Positions 37,355 through 52,300 of a stretch of 64,000 nucleotides of DNA are shown here, piece by piece. The DNA lies in contig CAIIXF020000001.1 of NCBI GenBank assembly GCA_903813345.2, positions 58,330,270-58,394,269 on the forward strand, given 5' to 3'. The stretch's first letter is position 1; every line of letters starts with the position of its first letter. The position numbers and the translations under genes are program-made. The notes under the pieces were generated by a model, which was given only the letters and a program-made list of their open reading frames with translations, was not told where the DNA came from and searched no databases. This DNA is from Owenia fusiformis (taxonomy: Eukaryota; Annelida; Polychaeta; Sabellida; Oweniidae).

Positions 37355-40300
37355 CTGAAACAACGAGAAAAATATGGGTCAATATGGGCATAAATGCAAC
37401 AAACAGAGTGCATTACAAGCAAAACTGACTGGTTTAAATTGAATTACAGAACAGTTACCATGTTTTTTAATGTAACTTTTGCAGCTACTCCAGAATAGGG
37501 ATGACCTGCTTAGGGGTACTAATTGTGAAACATGGGCTACGCTACGCAGGTGTGTACACAAACTAACTATTGGCTTGCTTTGTTCCATCATAACATTGAT
37601 TACCTCAATGCATTAGGCTACATTGTCTCACTAATTCAGACCATGTCGGGAAGTATTGAATTTTCATTTTTCTACATAAATGTACATGTATGTCATGTAT
37701 TTGTGGCAGTTTAATTATGGATGTGAATAAAATGACATACAACAGCTCCAATTAATAGATGTCTACTGTATTGTAAGAAAAGCAAGATGCTACATGCTTT
37801 GTTTTATGTGATAACTGATATGCTTTTTATGATGAATCTTTTATTTAAAATCAAAAATAGAAGTTTTGTTATAAAAAGAACTAGAACTAGAAGATGAACA
37901 GATCGCTAACATAATTTGACGGACATGTATATTTCAACTCAAACACTGAAACAAGACTTTCTTGAATTCCTTTTGTTATTTGTAAGAGACATGAAATTAT
38001 CTCAAAGATTAGTCCTTGATCACACTGGGCATCAGGATGTTTAATTTAAGCACAAACATTGAATACAATTGAACGCATAGAGATTATAGAGAGAAATCCG
38101 AAATGGGAAAACTGCATCTCAAAACGATAAAATAATATTGGCAATTTAACCAACAGATGAATGTGGAGTCGCAAGAAAATTGCAAATCGACCAAATATCA
38201 TTATTCTCTTGTAAACATATCAGGTTTTTCAATACAGATTTGTAATTGTAAAAAGAAACTGATATTTCTATTGATTATATATGAGGTTAATTCACGTAAG
38301 TATATTACCATGACCCTAATATTGGTTTCACCATGTACCTCTGTAGTCCTAGCAAACACAATTAAAATAGAAAACACATTTCAAATTCATGTTATTAATT
38401 TTTCGATAATCATTATTCAAATCTCACTCGACAAGCTAGATGAATAAAGAATTGATTAAGGATTTATAAATTCAGTTGAGTATGGAGGTCTGATTATTAT
38501 CTATCCCTTCAAGTCAGTTTCAAAATGACCTAAGTGTCCATTAATAAGTTTAGAGTATTGCCCCAGTGTATCATACTGGAATATCCCAGATATGAGATCA
38601 TATGATAAAATTGTAAAAACCTTACCCTGAATCTCAATTAGTTAACTGCATCGCCCTCTGATTTTAGAGATGAGTTTATAGTGTTGATTCTGACCTCAAA
38701 TGATATTTTTATTGAAATTTGATATAAATGTTAGCTAATAGGACGATAATGGAGATTGGTGTAGATTTTGATTTCCTTATATGCACTTACTCTGGTTATA
38801 TAAAGAGTAGATCAAAGCATTGTCTCTCTTTAAGAGTGGATGTGAAGATCAACTCTTGCAAAGAGTAAAGGAACCTGTTCCCTTGAGAAAATGTGATGTG
38901 TGGAGACTTGACATTGATACATTAACCCATTTAATCCATACAAAAGCCCACAGAATGCTCAGTATAGCTTCCAACTAAGCCCCAATTATCTACATTTCCC
39001 AGTTGACTGATATTGATAAAGTATTCTAAAGATAGATTTTGGGAGTATTTTACAATATCAGAATTCAGGCCCATATAGCCAAATGCTTTATTTTGCAGGA
39101 TTTTATTTGGAAATAAATAAATTTGTGATCAGAATTTTTACCCTAAAATGGTAAAATGAATGAGAATGAATGAATGAATGCTGCAGATGGTAGATGGTAA
39201 GATATCTATATTTCCCTCAAGATATACCCCATATTCAAAACCTACCATAACATAATCCTCATATATCTTTGGTTTCCTTAGTCAGAAAATGTAAGCAATA
39301 AGTAAATGACCTGATAGAGAACAGATCCTGACAAGAATAGCTCTTTCAGTACCTCTTTAAGTATAAGCCATATACTTGTTGAAGCTAATGTGAATGGTGA
39401 CATGAATAACTCTGATATCAAAGCTGAATGGTTTAACTAACTTGCCTATTATATGACAAGAGCCACACTGACAATTTAAAGTGGCAGCAAAAGATATAGA
39501 ATGTAATATGTTAAAAGCAATCATCAATTCACATGTCAATGTGTCCAGTGCCATCCAAAATTAAATATCTGAACAAAGATATCCGAAATGGAAATAACTG
39601 AAGATTAAGGATGTAAATATGTTCCAATTTAGAATTAATAAATTGCAAAAATTCCTTTTTAAGAATCATTCCCAATCATTCCGTAAAACAGTTTTCTTGA
39701 TTTTGGTAATTAAAAAAATCAATATCCCAAGTAATCCAATTCATTTCAGGTATGCAAATTCAATATGTTTTTCAATCATTTCACAACTTTCAAAACAAGA
39801 TGCCAAAGATTTCAGTATGCAGAAAAAGTTCACCCTCAATCATCTCTATCACTTATTGCCCCTTTAATAGTACATCCAATAAATCCAATGCAAACAAAAA
39901 CCTTGACTCAATTCATAAATTAACAGAACAATGAGACAAAACATTGATAAAGCTGACCATTACTCCATCTCACTTTCAATCTCCCGCACACAACTGAAAA
40001 TTACTTTGAATTTGTAAGACTGTTCCCAGATATAGCACTGATACAATTTGCATTATTGACGGCTTTGATAAATGACTCTGATACGGCACAGTGATGGGCT
40101 TTAAAGGGACAGATATAAAGATTCCTGCTGATACAGAAAACTCATTTGATGGAGTAGATAATGAATTGGTATTAAGAAGTTAGGCAGTGGTTCTTTTAGT
40201 AATTCCCCATCAGTCAAAGATAATAGCCTATGACATCTATCAATAGTGCAATTTGTGAAATTGCTAGTTTATCTATTGTAATACACAATACAGCTGGAGT

Positions 40301-43300
40301 GGTATGAATAAACAAAGTACAATTGTGCTATCAGGAAGTAAAAGAAAGAAGATTTATTTGTTTGATTTTTGATATGGATGCTTACAGGTGATGAGGATAC
40401 ACTTTGATGATACACTACAATGAAAACATACTATGATGATGATACACTATACACTATATACACCCTATTATGATGATGCACAATGATGAAGACACACGAT
40501 GATGACAATACACTATGATGATGATACACTATACACTATATACACCCTATTATGATGATGCACAATGATGAAGACACACGATGATGACAATACACTATGA
40601 TGATGATACACTATATATGAGGATACACCCTATTATGATGATACACAATGATGAAGACACACTATGATGACAATACACTATGATGATGATACACTATATA
40701 TGAGGATACACCCTATTATGATGATACACAATGATGAAGACACACTATGATGACAATACACTATGATGATGATACACTATATATGAGGATACACCCTATT
40801 ATGATGATACACAATGATGAAGACACACTATGATGACAATACACTATGATGATGATACACTATATATGAGGATACACCCTATTATGATGATACACAATGA
40901 TGAAGACACACTATGATGACAATACACTATGATGATGATACACTATATATGAGGATACACCCTATTATGATGATACACAATAATGAAGACACACTATGAT
41001 GACAATACACTTTGATGATGATACACAATATATGAGGATACACCCTATTATGATGATAAACAATGATGAAGACACACTATGATGACAATACACTATGATG
41101 ATGATACACTATATATGAGGATACACCCTATTATGATGATGCACAATGATGAAGACACACTATGATGACAATACACTATGATGATGATAAATTACTATGA
41201 GAATACACACTATAATGGTGAAACACTACAATGAAGACACACCATGATGATACACAATGATGACACACTATGGTGAAGACACACTATGATGACAGATTGG
41301 CAGTACATTACGATGATGACAAACGTTTATGATAACATATGCCAGGATTCCATCAACTATTTACAAATTCTAGATATTGCAATCATTTACTTCACTTACC
41401 AATATCTAGCAGTATATGGTAGCAATATTTAACTTCACTTACCAATACCTGGTAGTATATGGTAGCAATATTTAACTTCACTTACCAATACCTGGTAGTA
41501 TATATGGTAGCAATCATTAACTTCACTTACCAATACCTGGTAGTATATGGTAGCAATCATTAACTTCACTTACCAATGCCTGGTAGTATATGGTAGCAAA
41601 CATTAACTTCACTTACCAATGCCTGGTAGTATATAATAGCAATCATTAACTTCACTTACCAATGCCTGGTAGTATATGGTACCAATCATTTACTTCACTT
41701 ACCAATGCCTGGTAGTATATGGTAGCAATCATTAACTTCACTTACCAATACCTGGTAGTATATGGCAGCAATCATTAACTTCACTTACCAATGCCTGGTA
41801 GTATATGGTAGCAATCATTTACTTCACTTACCAATGCCTGGTAGTATATGGTAGCAATCATTAACTTCACTTACCAATACCTGGTTGTATATGGTAGCAA
41901 TCATTAACTTCACTTACCAATACCTGGTAGTATATATGGTAGCAATCATTAACTTCACTTACCAATGCCTGATAGTATATGGTAGCAATCATTAACTTCA
42001 CTTACAATGCCTGATAGTATATGGTAGCAATCATTAACTTCACTTACAATGCCTGGTAGTATATGGTAGCAATCATTAACTGCACTTACCAATGCCTGGT
42101 AGTATATGGTAGCAATCATTAACTTCACTATCCACCATTGTTGTTACAATTTTCACCTTGGGGAATGCATAGGCAACAGAATGCACACCTGAAAGTGGAT
42201 AAATGCACATGATAGAATGCACACCTGAAAATGGATAAATACATTTGAATAGAATGCACACCTGAAAATTTAAAAATGCACACGAAACACACAGATTATG
42301 GAGTAGTGAAGTGACTATAATGTTTTTTGCTCAAAGTTGTTGATTAATTTATCATGACCAGTCAATCATGTATTAAGCCCTTGTGCAACCCCCTCCCAAC
42401 TTAACTCACAAACACAGGGGCCAAGTAGTTGATGCAAGAGTACATCATAAATGAAAATGTAAGACAATTGTTGTGTGCATCACTGCTTCATCCATTGTGA
42501 TTCACAGTCATATTCACTGTGATGACATCTTTTTTATATGACATACAATGTTTATACTAACGAAACAGCTGAATTAATTTAAATCATGTTTTCATATAGC
42601 ATGGACCGTCAATACTTTTTACATGAATGTTATATCTCCTATATTTACTAAATATAAAATATCTTGTGAAAACGAAAGATTACTATAAAAAGCAACAAAA
42701 AAATTCAATTCAATTACCTGACTCCGCCATCAGCAAACAAAGCAGCATAATATTTTCCTCAGGCACATCATGGTCTAAAAGAACACGAATTGCCATCATA
42801 GCAGCTGCTCCCGTGGCAACTGTCGCATCCATCAACATCACATGGTGGTCCTTGATATCCTTGGGCAAGCGCAAATAGTGCAACTCTGGCTCTCCAGTAT
42901 CAAAGTTGGTCTGAATAAGAATTTTTCCGAGTCTGATGTCCTTGATGACCTCAGTTAAAGCAGGTTCCATGGTCTCCCCAGCCCTCAAGATAGACACTCC
43001 AGACAGCTGAAAATGGAAATGTATGCACACCTTGGATCATAGCATGAGTTTATTAAGTGTACAACAGTCCCCTGATGAAACTTGTCCTATTTTAAATAAA
43101 AAAGATGGTATTTGAGGTCATTATAGTTGATGGAGCACATTAACCTTACTTAATATTTCATTCTGGACATCAAAACAATTATAGACCGTCCTGTCTACTG
43201 GTTGAGTCTCAAAATCATATGCCTCCGTTGTAAACCTCAAACTGCCTCTTGGTTTACAGTTTGGAGATATAAAGAGTCAAAACTAGAATTCCGCAACTCC

Positions 43301-46300
43301 ACGGAGTAGCAAATCCCAACGAACACTATATAAATCATGAATCTTTAGTCAAAATGTAATATTTAGCATCTACTCTTCCCTTCAATAAATACTTGAGATC
43401 ATTATAGTATCATGTAAACCATTCTTTAAAGTTTAAAGATATCTCTAAGTAATGGCAAATTCCTGCTCTAGGCAGCCATTTTGAATTTTCTGAGGCACAA
43501 ATCAGGAAAACAATACCAATCAAATTTGTCCGAAGCAGGGATAATGCTCATTTAGATTGATGAACTTTGTTCTCCAAACCGAGAATCGTCCTTTGATTTT
43601 TTTACATAATATAGATTTGAATGTCTTCTTTTGAATAGTCATAATTTAATTTGGGTAATATTTCTAGATTTTTCGCAAAAAAATATCAGCGCAGTACACT
43701 GATGAACTTCTTTCCCCAAATTGAGACTTGTATTCAGACCAATTTGTTATTTTTACATCTTGTAGATCTAAATGTCCTCTTTTGAATATTCATAGCTTAA
43801 TTTGGGTAATACTTCTATATTTTTCATGAAAAAAATTATTAGCCCAGGAGACTGTTCTCCAAACCGAGAATTGTCCTTTATGCATATTTCTGTTTTCCCA
43901 ACACCCCAAAAACAAGTAATATATGCGAAATAGATGGATGTTGTGAATATACTACCAAAATTTCAAATAATAATATTTATTACTTTGGTTTAAGATGAAA
44001 AGCATAGGATTTTTTCGAAAAATTCCCGCCATCTTGAAAATTCATTTTTGCGTAAAACTATTCACCAATATCGACTTTCCACCAAATATGAAGAAAATTC
44101 ATCCACTAGTATTCGCGTTATCTTCCTAAAGCACGGATGGTCAGACTGACTGACTGACGGACAGAGGGCTTCACTATATCCCTACCGAACTTCATTGGGA
44201 TAATAAGGTTCAAGCACCCTGTTGGGAAATAACCTTGAGAGCTCACTAACAGGTCTATTCTATTGTACTGACCTTTTTACAATTTAGTCTCTTCCCTTCA
44301 TATGAGATGCCTTGAGGAGTGTCAACAGTGACTGGCTGAAATTACAAATGATCAAAACATGATTTAGATCAATCATCCCAAATATGTATTATAAGTACAA
44401 AAGCACAGTATTAATAATCATATATCAAACCTATGTACCATATTTTCTCTAATAGACTCAAATAGCCCCTTAATATGATTTAGATCATACATTTCCCATA
44501 TATTAGTAGGCTATATGTACAAAATCACAGTATTAATAATCATATATCTAACCTATGTACCATATTTTCTCTAATAGACTCAAATAGCCCCTTAATATGA
44601 TTTAGATCATACATTTCTCATATATTAATAGGCTATATGTACAAAATCACAGTATTAATAATCATATACTGTAAAACGGGTAATTTTGACACCGGGAAAT
44701 TTTAGCGATTTTTCAATTTTAGGGGGTTTTAGCGCGGGAAATTTTAGCGAAATGAAGATTAATCTTTAAAAAATCAAATTAGCGAAATGCATTAGAAATT
44801 TTATCATTTATGGCAGAAGAATGAATAACGGACATGACAGAGGAATTATCAAAATGTAAGACTTCTAACGCACATGGTATTGGTCCAAACTACTGTAATC
44901 TCATCAGACAAATCACAAAATCACCGAAGCATTTAAAATCGTTGATTTTTCGGTCCAAACTAATCTCAAATTACAAACCGGAAGTCGAGCACTGAACGAA
45001 AAGCTCCTTAAATACTAGTATTCATGTAGTTTACCGGGAATTTTAGCGCCCGGTTTATTTTAACCCCGGTTTATTTTAGCGAATTGAATTTTTAGCGAAA
45101 CTATAGCGATCGCTAACAATCGCTAACAATTACCCCTCGCTAACAATACCCGTTTTACAGTATCTAACCTATGTACCATATTTTCTCTAATAGACTCAAA
45201 TAGCCCCTTAATATGATTTAGATCATACATTTCTCATATATTAATAGGCTATATGTACAAAATCACAGTATTAATAATCATATATCTAACCTATGTACCA
45301 TATTTTCTCTAATAGACTCAAATAGCCCCTTAATATGATTTAGATCATACATTTCCCATATATTAGTAGGCTATATGTACAAAATCACAGTATTAATAAT
45401 CATATATCTAACCTATGTACCATATTTTCTCTAATAGACTCAAATAGCCCCTTAATATGATTTAGATCATACATTTCTCATATATTAATAGGCTATATGT
45501 ACAAAATCACAGTATTAATAATCATATATCTAACCTATGTACCATATTTTCTCTAATAGACTCAAATAGCCCCTTAATATGATTTAGATCATACATTTCC
45601 CATATATTAGTAGGCTATATGTACAAAATCACAGTATTAATAATCATATATCTAACCTATGTACCATATTTTCTCTAATAGACTCAAATAGCCCCTTAAT
45701 ATGATTTAGATCATACATTTCTCATATATTAATAGGCTATATGTACAAAATCACAGTATTAATAATCATATATCTAACTCACATATTGATACGATCATAC
45801 AATGACTCTAGACTCATCTGATTTTAATCTGTACAAATATCTCTTTGACTTTGAATAATATAGGAAATTTATCAAAATTCTGCATTTAATCAAAACTCAT
45901 AAATTCCATCAATGCTTCATTGAAACAAAAACATGGGATGACTGGGCTTACTTTATGAGGAAGTAACGACAGGGCATATTCTATAAGCAGCCTCATCAGC
46001 CTTTGAGAGTAGAAGACAAATTCATCACGAGATGTGTCCCTGTTTCTGTAATAGAATTCAAATTTATATTCGTTTGAGCAAAGCGATTTAAGAATATAAA
46101 TACTTTCTATATATGTGCAGTGAAGTGAAGAAAAGGCATGAATCATGATTAGGGGATGTAGCATGCTGTTCGAATTGAGCAAAGATTCTCATAAATAAAT
46201 AAATATGTTAGGCCTTGTTTAGTGAGTGAGTTTTATGAATAGAGAAGTCATTCTGGGCTTGGTTTCCTAACAGTCAACTCCAAAAGTTTTAAGCAAATTT

Positions 46301-49300
46301 TTTTAAAGCTATTTCTGCATTCAAACGGATTTTACTTGTGACTGGGTCCGATAGGTTGAGAGGTGGGGTTATACCTTTCCATTGGGCATCGACATCAGTC
46401 GAATAGCGTCTTTGGTTTTAATGGTGATCAACCACCTCAATATCAATCGGGCAACAATTAAACTTTGCATACAAACTATTTTACTAATTGTACAATATAC
46501 CTGGCACAGTTTCTGCCATATGTACATGTATTATAAGATTTACAAATAAGCAGGGCATGCAAACAGTCTTACAAAACGATATCAATCACAAGTATTGTAA
46601 ACAGCTTGTCAAATGAGTTAAGTTTGCCAAGCAACAACATTGCTACAGTCTTAGCATAACATTTTCCTGAGTTTTTTACTCTTTACAATAGTTTGATTTT
46701 GCAGATCTGCCCCCTATGATCTCGCAAACCAAGAATCATAGGAGGTTGTATTAGATATCATTGGAAAGGTTATTCAATTCACAGTATTTTGGAAGAATTT
46801 GGGGTTTATCGTTTCAAGTCAAAATTACTGACAATTTGGGTATTTCGGTAACTTTCACCAGCTCACAATTTTTTGCTAAAACATGCTTTATTCAATTCTA
46901 AAAAAAGCCAGAAAGTTTCAGATCAAAAGACGTGAAAATATGATCTACAGTTGCCCAATCAAAAAGCATTCACCAGAGAACTACCTGACAAATGTGTGTA
47001 AACCCTGTATCTGTGGGGTGCACTCTAGTACATGCAAGGAGTTTGGAGGAGGTTGACCTATATGTGACTCGGCAAGTTTATTTCTGAGTTGATGCCCTCT
47101 CTGAAACATACATTCAGAATATATAGATTCATACTACATGTGCAAGATATAGGCTTTGCCCTTGATGGTAGATCCAATAGCAGTGGAATAAAACTAAGTG
47201 AATGAAAATATGATAGATAATTAATTACAATTTTAATAGCTTTGAACAAAATGAATAGATAAAATACTGTCACTAATTAAAAAATAATTATTTGCCACAG
47301 CACATTTAGATTTATAAATCAATGAGGATTAGAACAATCTAATGTAGCACTCTATCGCTGCCTGCCATTGTTAATTTTGTCATAGGCATTTAACTCATGA
47401 ATTCTATTCCACTTAATAAATTAGAGGATTATCAAAAAACATGCTTAATATATATTTCTACCTTCTGTAACTGTGTGTGGACATGTTGGACTATGAGATT
47501 TATGGCAACTTCATTTTCACCACCTAGAAATAAACGCCTTATTCTTCATGAAACTATACAACATAACAGACATAAATCTGACCCTATTTTTCTGACAACT
47601 AGCACGGACACTGACTGGTGATCCACTCGATAACGCTGGTTACCAAAACGAACCGTTTTGGTAACAAAATGTCGGAACGTCGAAGGCACGATTTTTCTTT
47701 TTTCCTAATTTCACGCGTTGTAGGCAGAATCCCCACAACGTATTTTCTCACAACGTGCATCAGTATCATATGTTTTAGAAAATGTACATGTTTGCGAAAA
47801 AAATAGCTCAGAGGACAACAGAATCGTCGATTTACTTCCTCACTTAAGTTACATAAACGCAGGGATCTCGCCAGGCTTTTAGAGTCCGGCGCCCCGCCGA
47901 TCTCTCTCATGTTCAGACCTGATAGCGCCAGTGTCTAATGCTAAAAATGAATGCCGCCGGTCTCTAATTTTTGGGATTTTTTTTTCATTGCCACTTTTCA
48001 TCCTCTTTAACTTCAGTTTTTGAGTTACAACTTCTCAAAACATAAGATAAAGTGTTCACTTACCGTACAGATTCTAATTTTCCAATATAAGGTCTTAAAA
48101 ACAGGTGATTTTCAATTGAAATCATCATATCATCAAGAACATTTTTGTTTCTTTCATGTGGTATGAAGGGAGACATCTATTGAGAAAATAGTAGTAATTG
48201 ATTCCAATATACATACTCCCTCCGATAAAATTTGGCAATTTCCAATTTTAAATAATTAAATCACGGGGAGGAACCTCTTAAACAAAACAGTAACTACATT
48301 AGGTTCATTTAGGAATGTGTTTAGTGGGAAATTTAAATTTGAATGTTTATGACAACATGATTGGTCAATTCATAACTTGATCTCATCACATGACTCATCA
48401 TATATATCTTTTATCGACTCTTTAGATGTCATATCATGACATATTAGTCACTTAGGTAGAGCAGTTCTTCCCATTGTCGAGTTGAAGAACTGGTATCTTT
48501 ATCCTGGCTAGAACCATAGACAATTCTAGCCAGCGCCAGCCTTTTATCGAGTTAGCAGCACTCTAGTAATCGCCAGTATAGGTCAGCAGTCATAGGTCAA
48601 AGACAAATAAATAGGTCAGAAGTTAGGATGTAAATATTGAACCACATGGTCTGGTACAGAAATGATAATGTTTATACTCTCATAAAAACAGCAATTTTTC
48701 TCTGAAATGTTTGGCTTGAAAACATATTTTAAGATCTTCTAAAGCTGATTCTGTTTACTTTTGAGTAATAAACATACTATTTTTGGAGGCAATTTTGCAA
48801 CCTCTCCTGGCCCAGTGTTACATATATATAGGTTATTTACTGGGAGGGATTGAATATGGGTTTTATTCCGAGGGACAATATGATATTGACCTTGGGTAAT
48901 ATGATATTGACCGAGGGAGCGCAGCGACCGAGTGTCAATATCATATTTCCCAAGGTCAATATCATATTTTCCGAGGAATAAAACCCATATTCAATCCCGA
49001 CCAGAAATAACCTATTTATTCCATAATACATTCTTCCTTAAAATGTTACATTTGGATAATGCTTTTATCAATTAGTCAAGGTTAAAAATAACCGGGAAAA
49101 CCAAAAATAGGTTAATACGTTCCAATACGATTTTTGTCCCGGGGACAATACGATTTTTCCATGTAATACGCTCCAATACGATTTTTTCCCGGGGACAATA
49201 CGATTTTTTCATGTAATACAATTTAATACGATTTTTATTCCTTCATATTTCCCTGGGAAAACAGTAGTATTATGGAATAAACTGGTATACCACATGAAAT

Positions 49301-52300
49301 GGTCAAGAAGGGGGGTCACTTTTTAAAAAATTCTACGGGGGGTTCAATTGGTGTCATTGGTGACAGGTCATCTCAACCCCAAGTCATCTCAACCCAGTCC
49401 AACTCAACCCCAAGTCAACTCAACCCCAAGTCAAGTCAACCCCAGTAAAAATCAACCCCAAGTCAACTCAACCCTGTAAAACTCAACCCCAGTAAAACTC
49501 AACCCTATTCATTTGTGCAATGTCTAATTTTATTTTTCTATGATGAATAATTTTAGCCATTTATTTCTGAAAATCTAGCATTTTGCATGATACTTTGAAT
49601 AGAAAGTTGTGAAAGTATTCAAAAAAAAAAACGATAATTCATCAAGTCGTCACTATTAATTAATTCAAGACATCTTTTAAAATCAAACTTTAGATAATTT
49701 AGAAATAATTAACAATGTAATATAACTTTTTATTTATATGAACATGCTTTAACAAAATCATTAACATTTAGTAATTAATAGACTGAAAGCATAGATGTAG
49801 CCAGGAGGGGTGCGCACACACCCTCCCCCCAATTTTGAAGGAAGTTGCATCATTTTTTGTCAAAACATATCTTTTTTGGCTCGCTTATGCCACGATCGGC
49901 ACCCCCTGACTGAAAACCTGATTTTTTGGGTGATCGCATCCCTCCTGACTGAAAGCTGGCTATGCCCCTGGAAAGCAATGGTCATGTTCCAGTTTTTCAA
50001 ATAATCAAGAGTGTCAACCTCATAGGGATTACAACAAAACAAACGTATTAGCAAGATTAATAAAATGACCCATATTTTAATCCTTAATACCATATTGACA
50101 TTTTGGAGATAAACTCATTATTAACTATAATCTAAAAAGGCAGTGGTCTAATAATGAAAATCACAAACTGAATCATCAGAATTGTTTTTATGAAATAAAC
50201 TTTCTTATAAGTTTATCAATATATAGAAATATAGGGGTTGAGTTTTACTGGGGTTGAGTTTTACAGGGTTGAGTTGACTTGGGGTTGAGTTTTACTGGGG
50301 TTGACTTGACTTGGGGTTGAGTTGACTTGGGGTTGAGTTTTACTGGGTTGAGTTGACTTGGGGTTGAGATGACCAGGAAGCGTTCAATTTTGGTCCAAAA
50401 ATGGCAAGATTTTGAACTTTTGGCTGGGGGAGTTTGGCTGGGGCTCGAACGTTGAATTTTTTTCCGGGTTCTAAAAATTTGCTGGTGAGAACCCTGAAAC
50501 GGTTTTTGGAAAAACAGTTAAAGTGCCCGATAAACGATAAAATGCGCATGCGTCCAGGTGTTGATAAACTATAAATAGCGAAAATCCAGGGTTTGTCACC
50601 ACAAGGTAAGCCAGGACGTGTTGAGAGAACAGCTAGTGTTGATATTGAATTTATATGTAGCCAGATAAGTTTCCTTATTGAAATTACATATGGTTATTAG
50701 CAATACTTTGTAGGTGCTAAATAATAAAATATTTAGAGTATATATGAGAGAAATTGGTCATTTCGAACCTGTTGAAAAGTTTGTGGCTCTCGGCTACACC
50801 GGGGAATTTACTTCCATGAGTACACACATAAATGTGGGGTTCCCCAAGAGGTACGCGACAAGGTGACCTGGCATCAAATGTGCGACTAAATGCTACTATC
50901 GAGAAGATAAAATAACGAATACGACAATAAGTTATTGCATGTGACAATTCCGAGCCTTCATCTCACTGAAGTATTTTGAAGTGAAAATAGGATTTTTGTT
51001 TTGATACATGGATTCAGATGAACGTAACATTATTCTGACAACTAATCAAAACTGAACAAAATTGATTGTACGTAACAGACAATTTATTGTTTTACAATGT
51101 TTTGATTGGCTAAACGAATGAAACCAACAAATTATGACATGTAAAATGACAATTTTGAAATGTAAAATTTAAAAGTGACAAACACAACCTCCCTATCCAC
51201 TCTTTGGGAGCCCTAGTAAATTAGTAATATGTACATGCAGCAGTGGTAGTGTACAGCTTATTATCACACTACGCTTTGTATTCTAAAGCCTGTTGTTTGT
51301 AATAACACTGTTCACTCAACGTATGTTTTGTGTGTGGGCAGTCAACGATAATTATTGTTTTATCCCGGTTATATGACCTCGGCAATTATAACAGAACCAT
51401 ACTAAACGAAAAAAACGCAAATAAGAGAAAGCTTTCACACACATATAAAAAATGAACTAGTCTAATCCGCCAGTATAAACTCTGTGCTATACGTAGCCGG
51501 GTCAGGCGCACACTTTAAGATCTGCACTTTTAACCCAAACCTTTATGTAACTAAGTGAGGAAGTAAATCGACGATTCTGTTGTCTTCCGAACTATTTGTT
51601 CGCAAATGTGTACACTTTCTTAAACATATGATACTGATACTGTTAAAAATGTCATGGGAATTCTGCCTACAACGTGTAAAACCAGAACAACGGCAACGCC
51701 AAAGCGTAGTGAATCCCATCGAACAGAAATGGCTGGCATTTTTACAAACGAAATATATAGCAAATATCATAAAACAACACACCAGAAAGGCCACCATTTT
51801 CAAAATGGTTGCTCACTAGCCAAGTTGTCATCAGAAGAAATAATATGCTTTTTAGTAGCCACCTATAAATTTTTTGAAAAATCGCACACATGTACTTGTA
51901 AAATAACATACATAAAAATGGTTGCCATTTTTCAAAATGGCCGACTACTCCCCAAAATTTTATTAGACAATGTGCCATGCTTAGAGTATTCACATTTCAA
52001 ATATGAACAAAATCGCTCCACTACTTTTCGACTTATACTAAAATACGTTAAATTGGCGGCCATTTTTCAAAATTCTTTTCAAAATGGCCACCTTCTACCA
52101 AAAGTGTCATAGGACAGTGTGCCATGCTTATAGTATTCACATACCAAATATGAACAAATTCGCTCTACTACTTTTCGAGTTATAGTAAAATATGTTAAAA
52201 TGGCGGCCATTTTTCAAAATGGCCACCTTCTACCAAAAGTGTCATTAGACAGTGTGCCATGCTTATAGTATTCACATACCAAATATGAACAAAATCGCTC

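Noticed and set aside
41345-42087. CRISPR-like regular repeats
   Set aside because: The units are contiguous without unique spacers, derive from an exon, and the genome is animal.
42076-42261. Single ORF running through exon 42090-42188
   Set aside because: It extends through the acceptor copies and past the donor to a stop; family alignment and GT-AG borders show that only 42090-42188 is exon.
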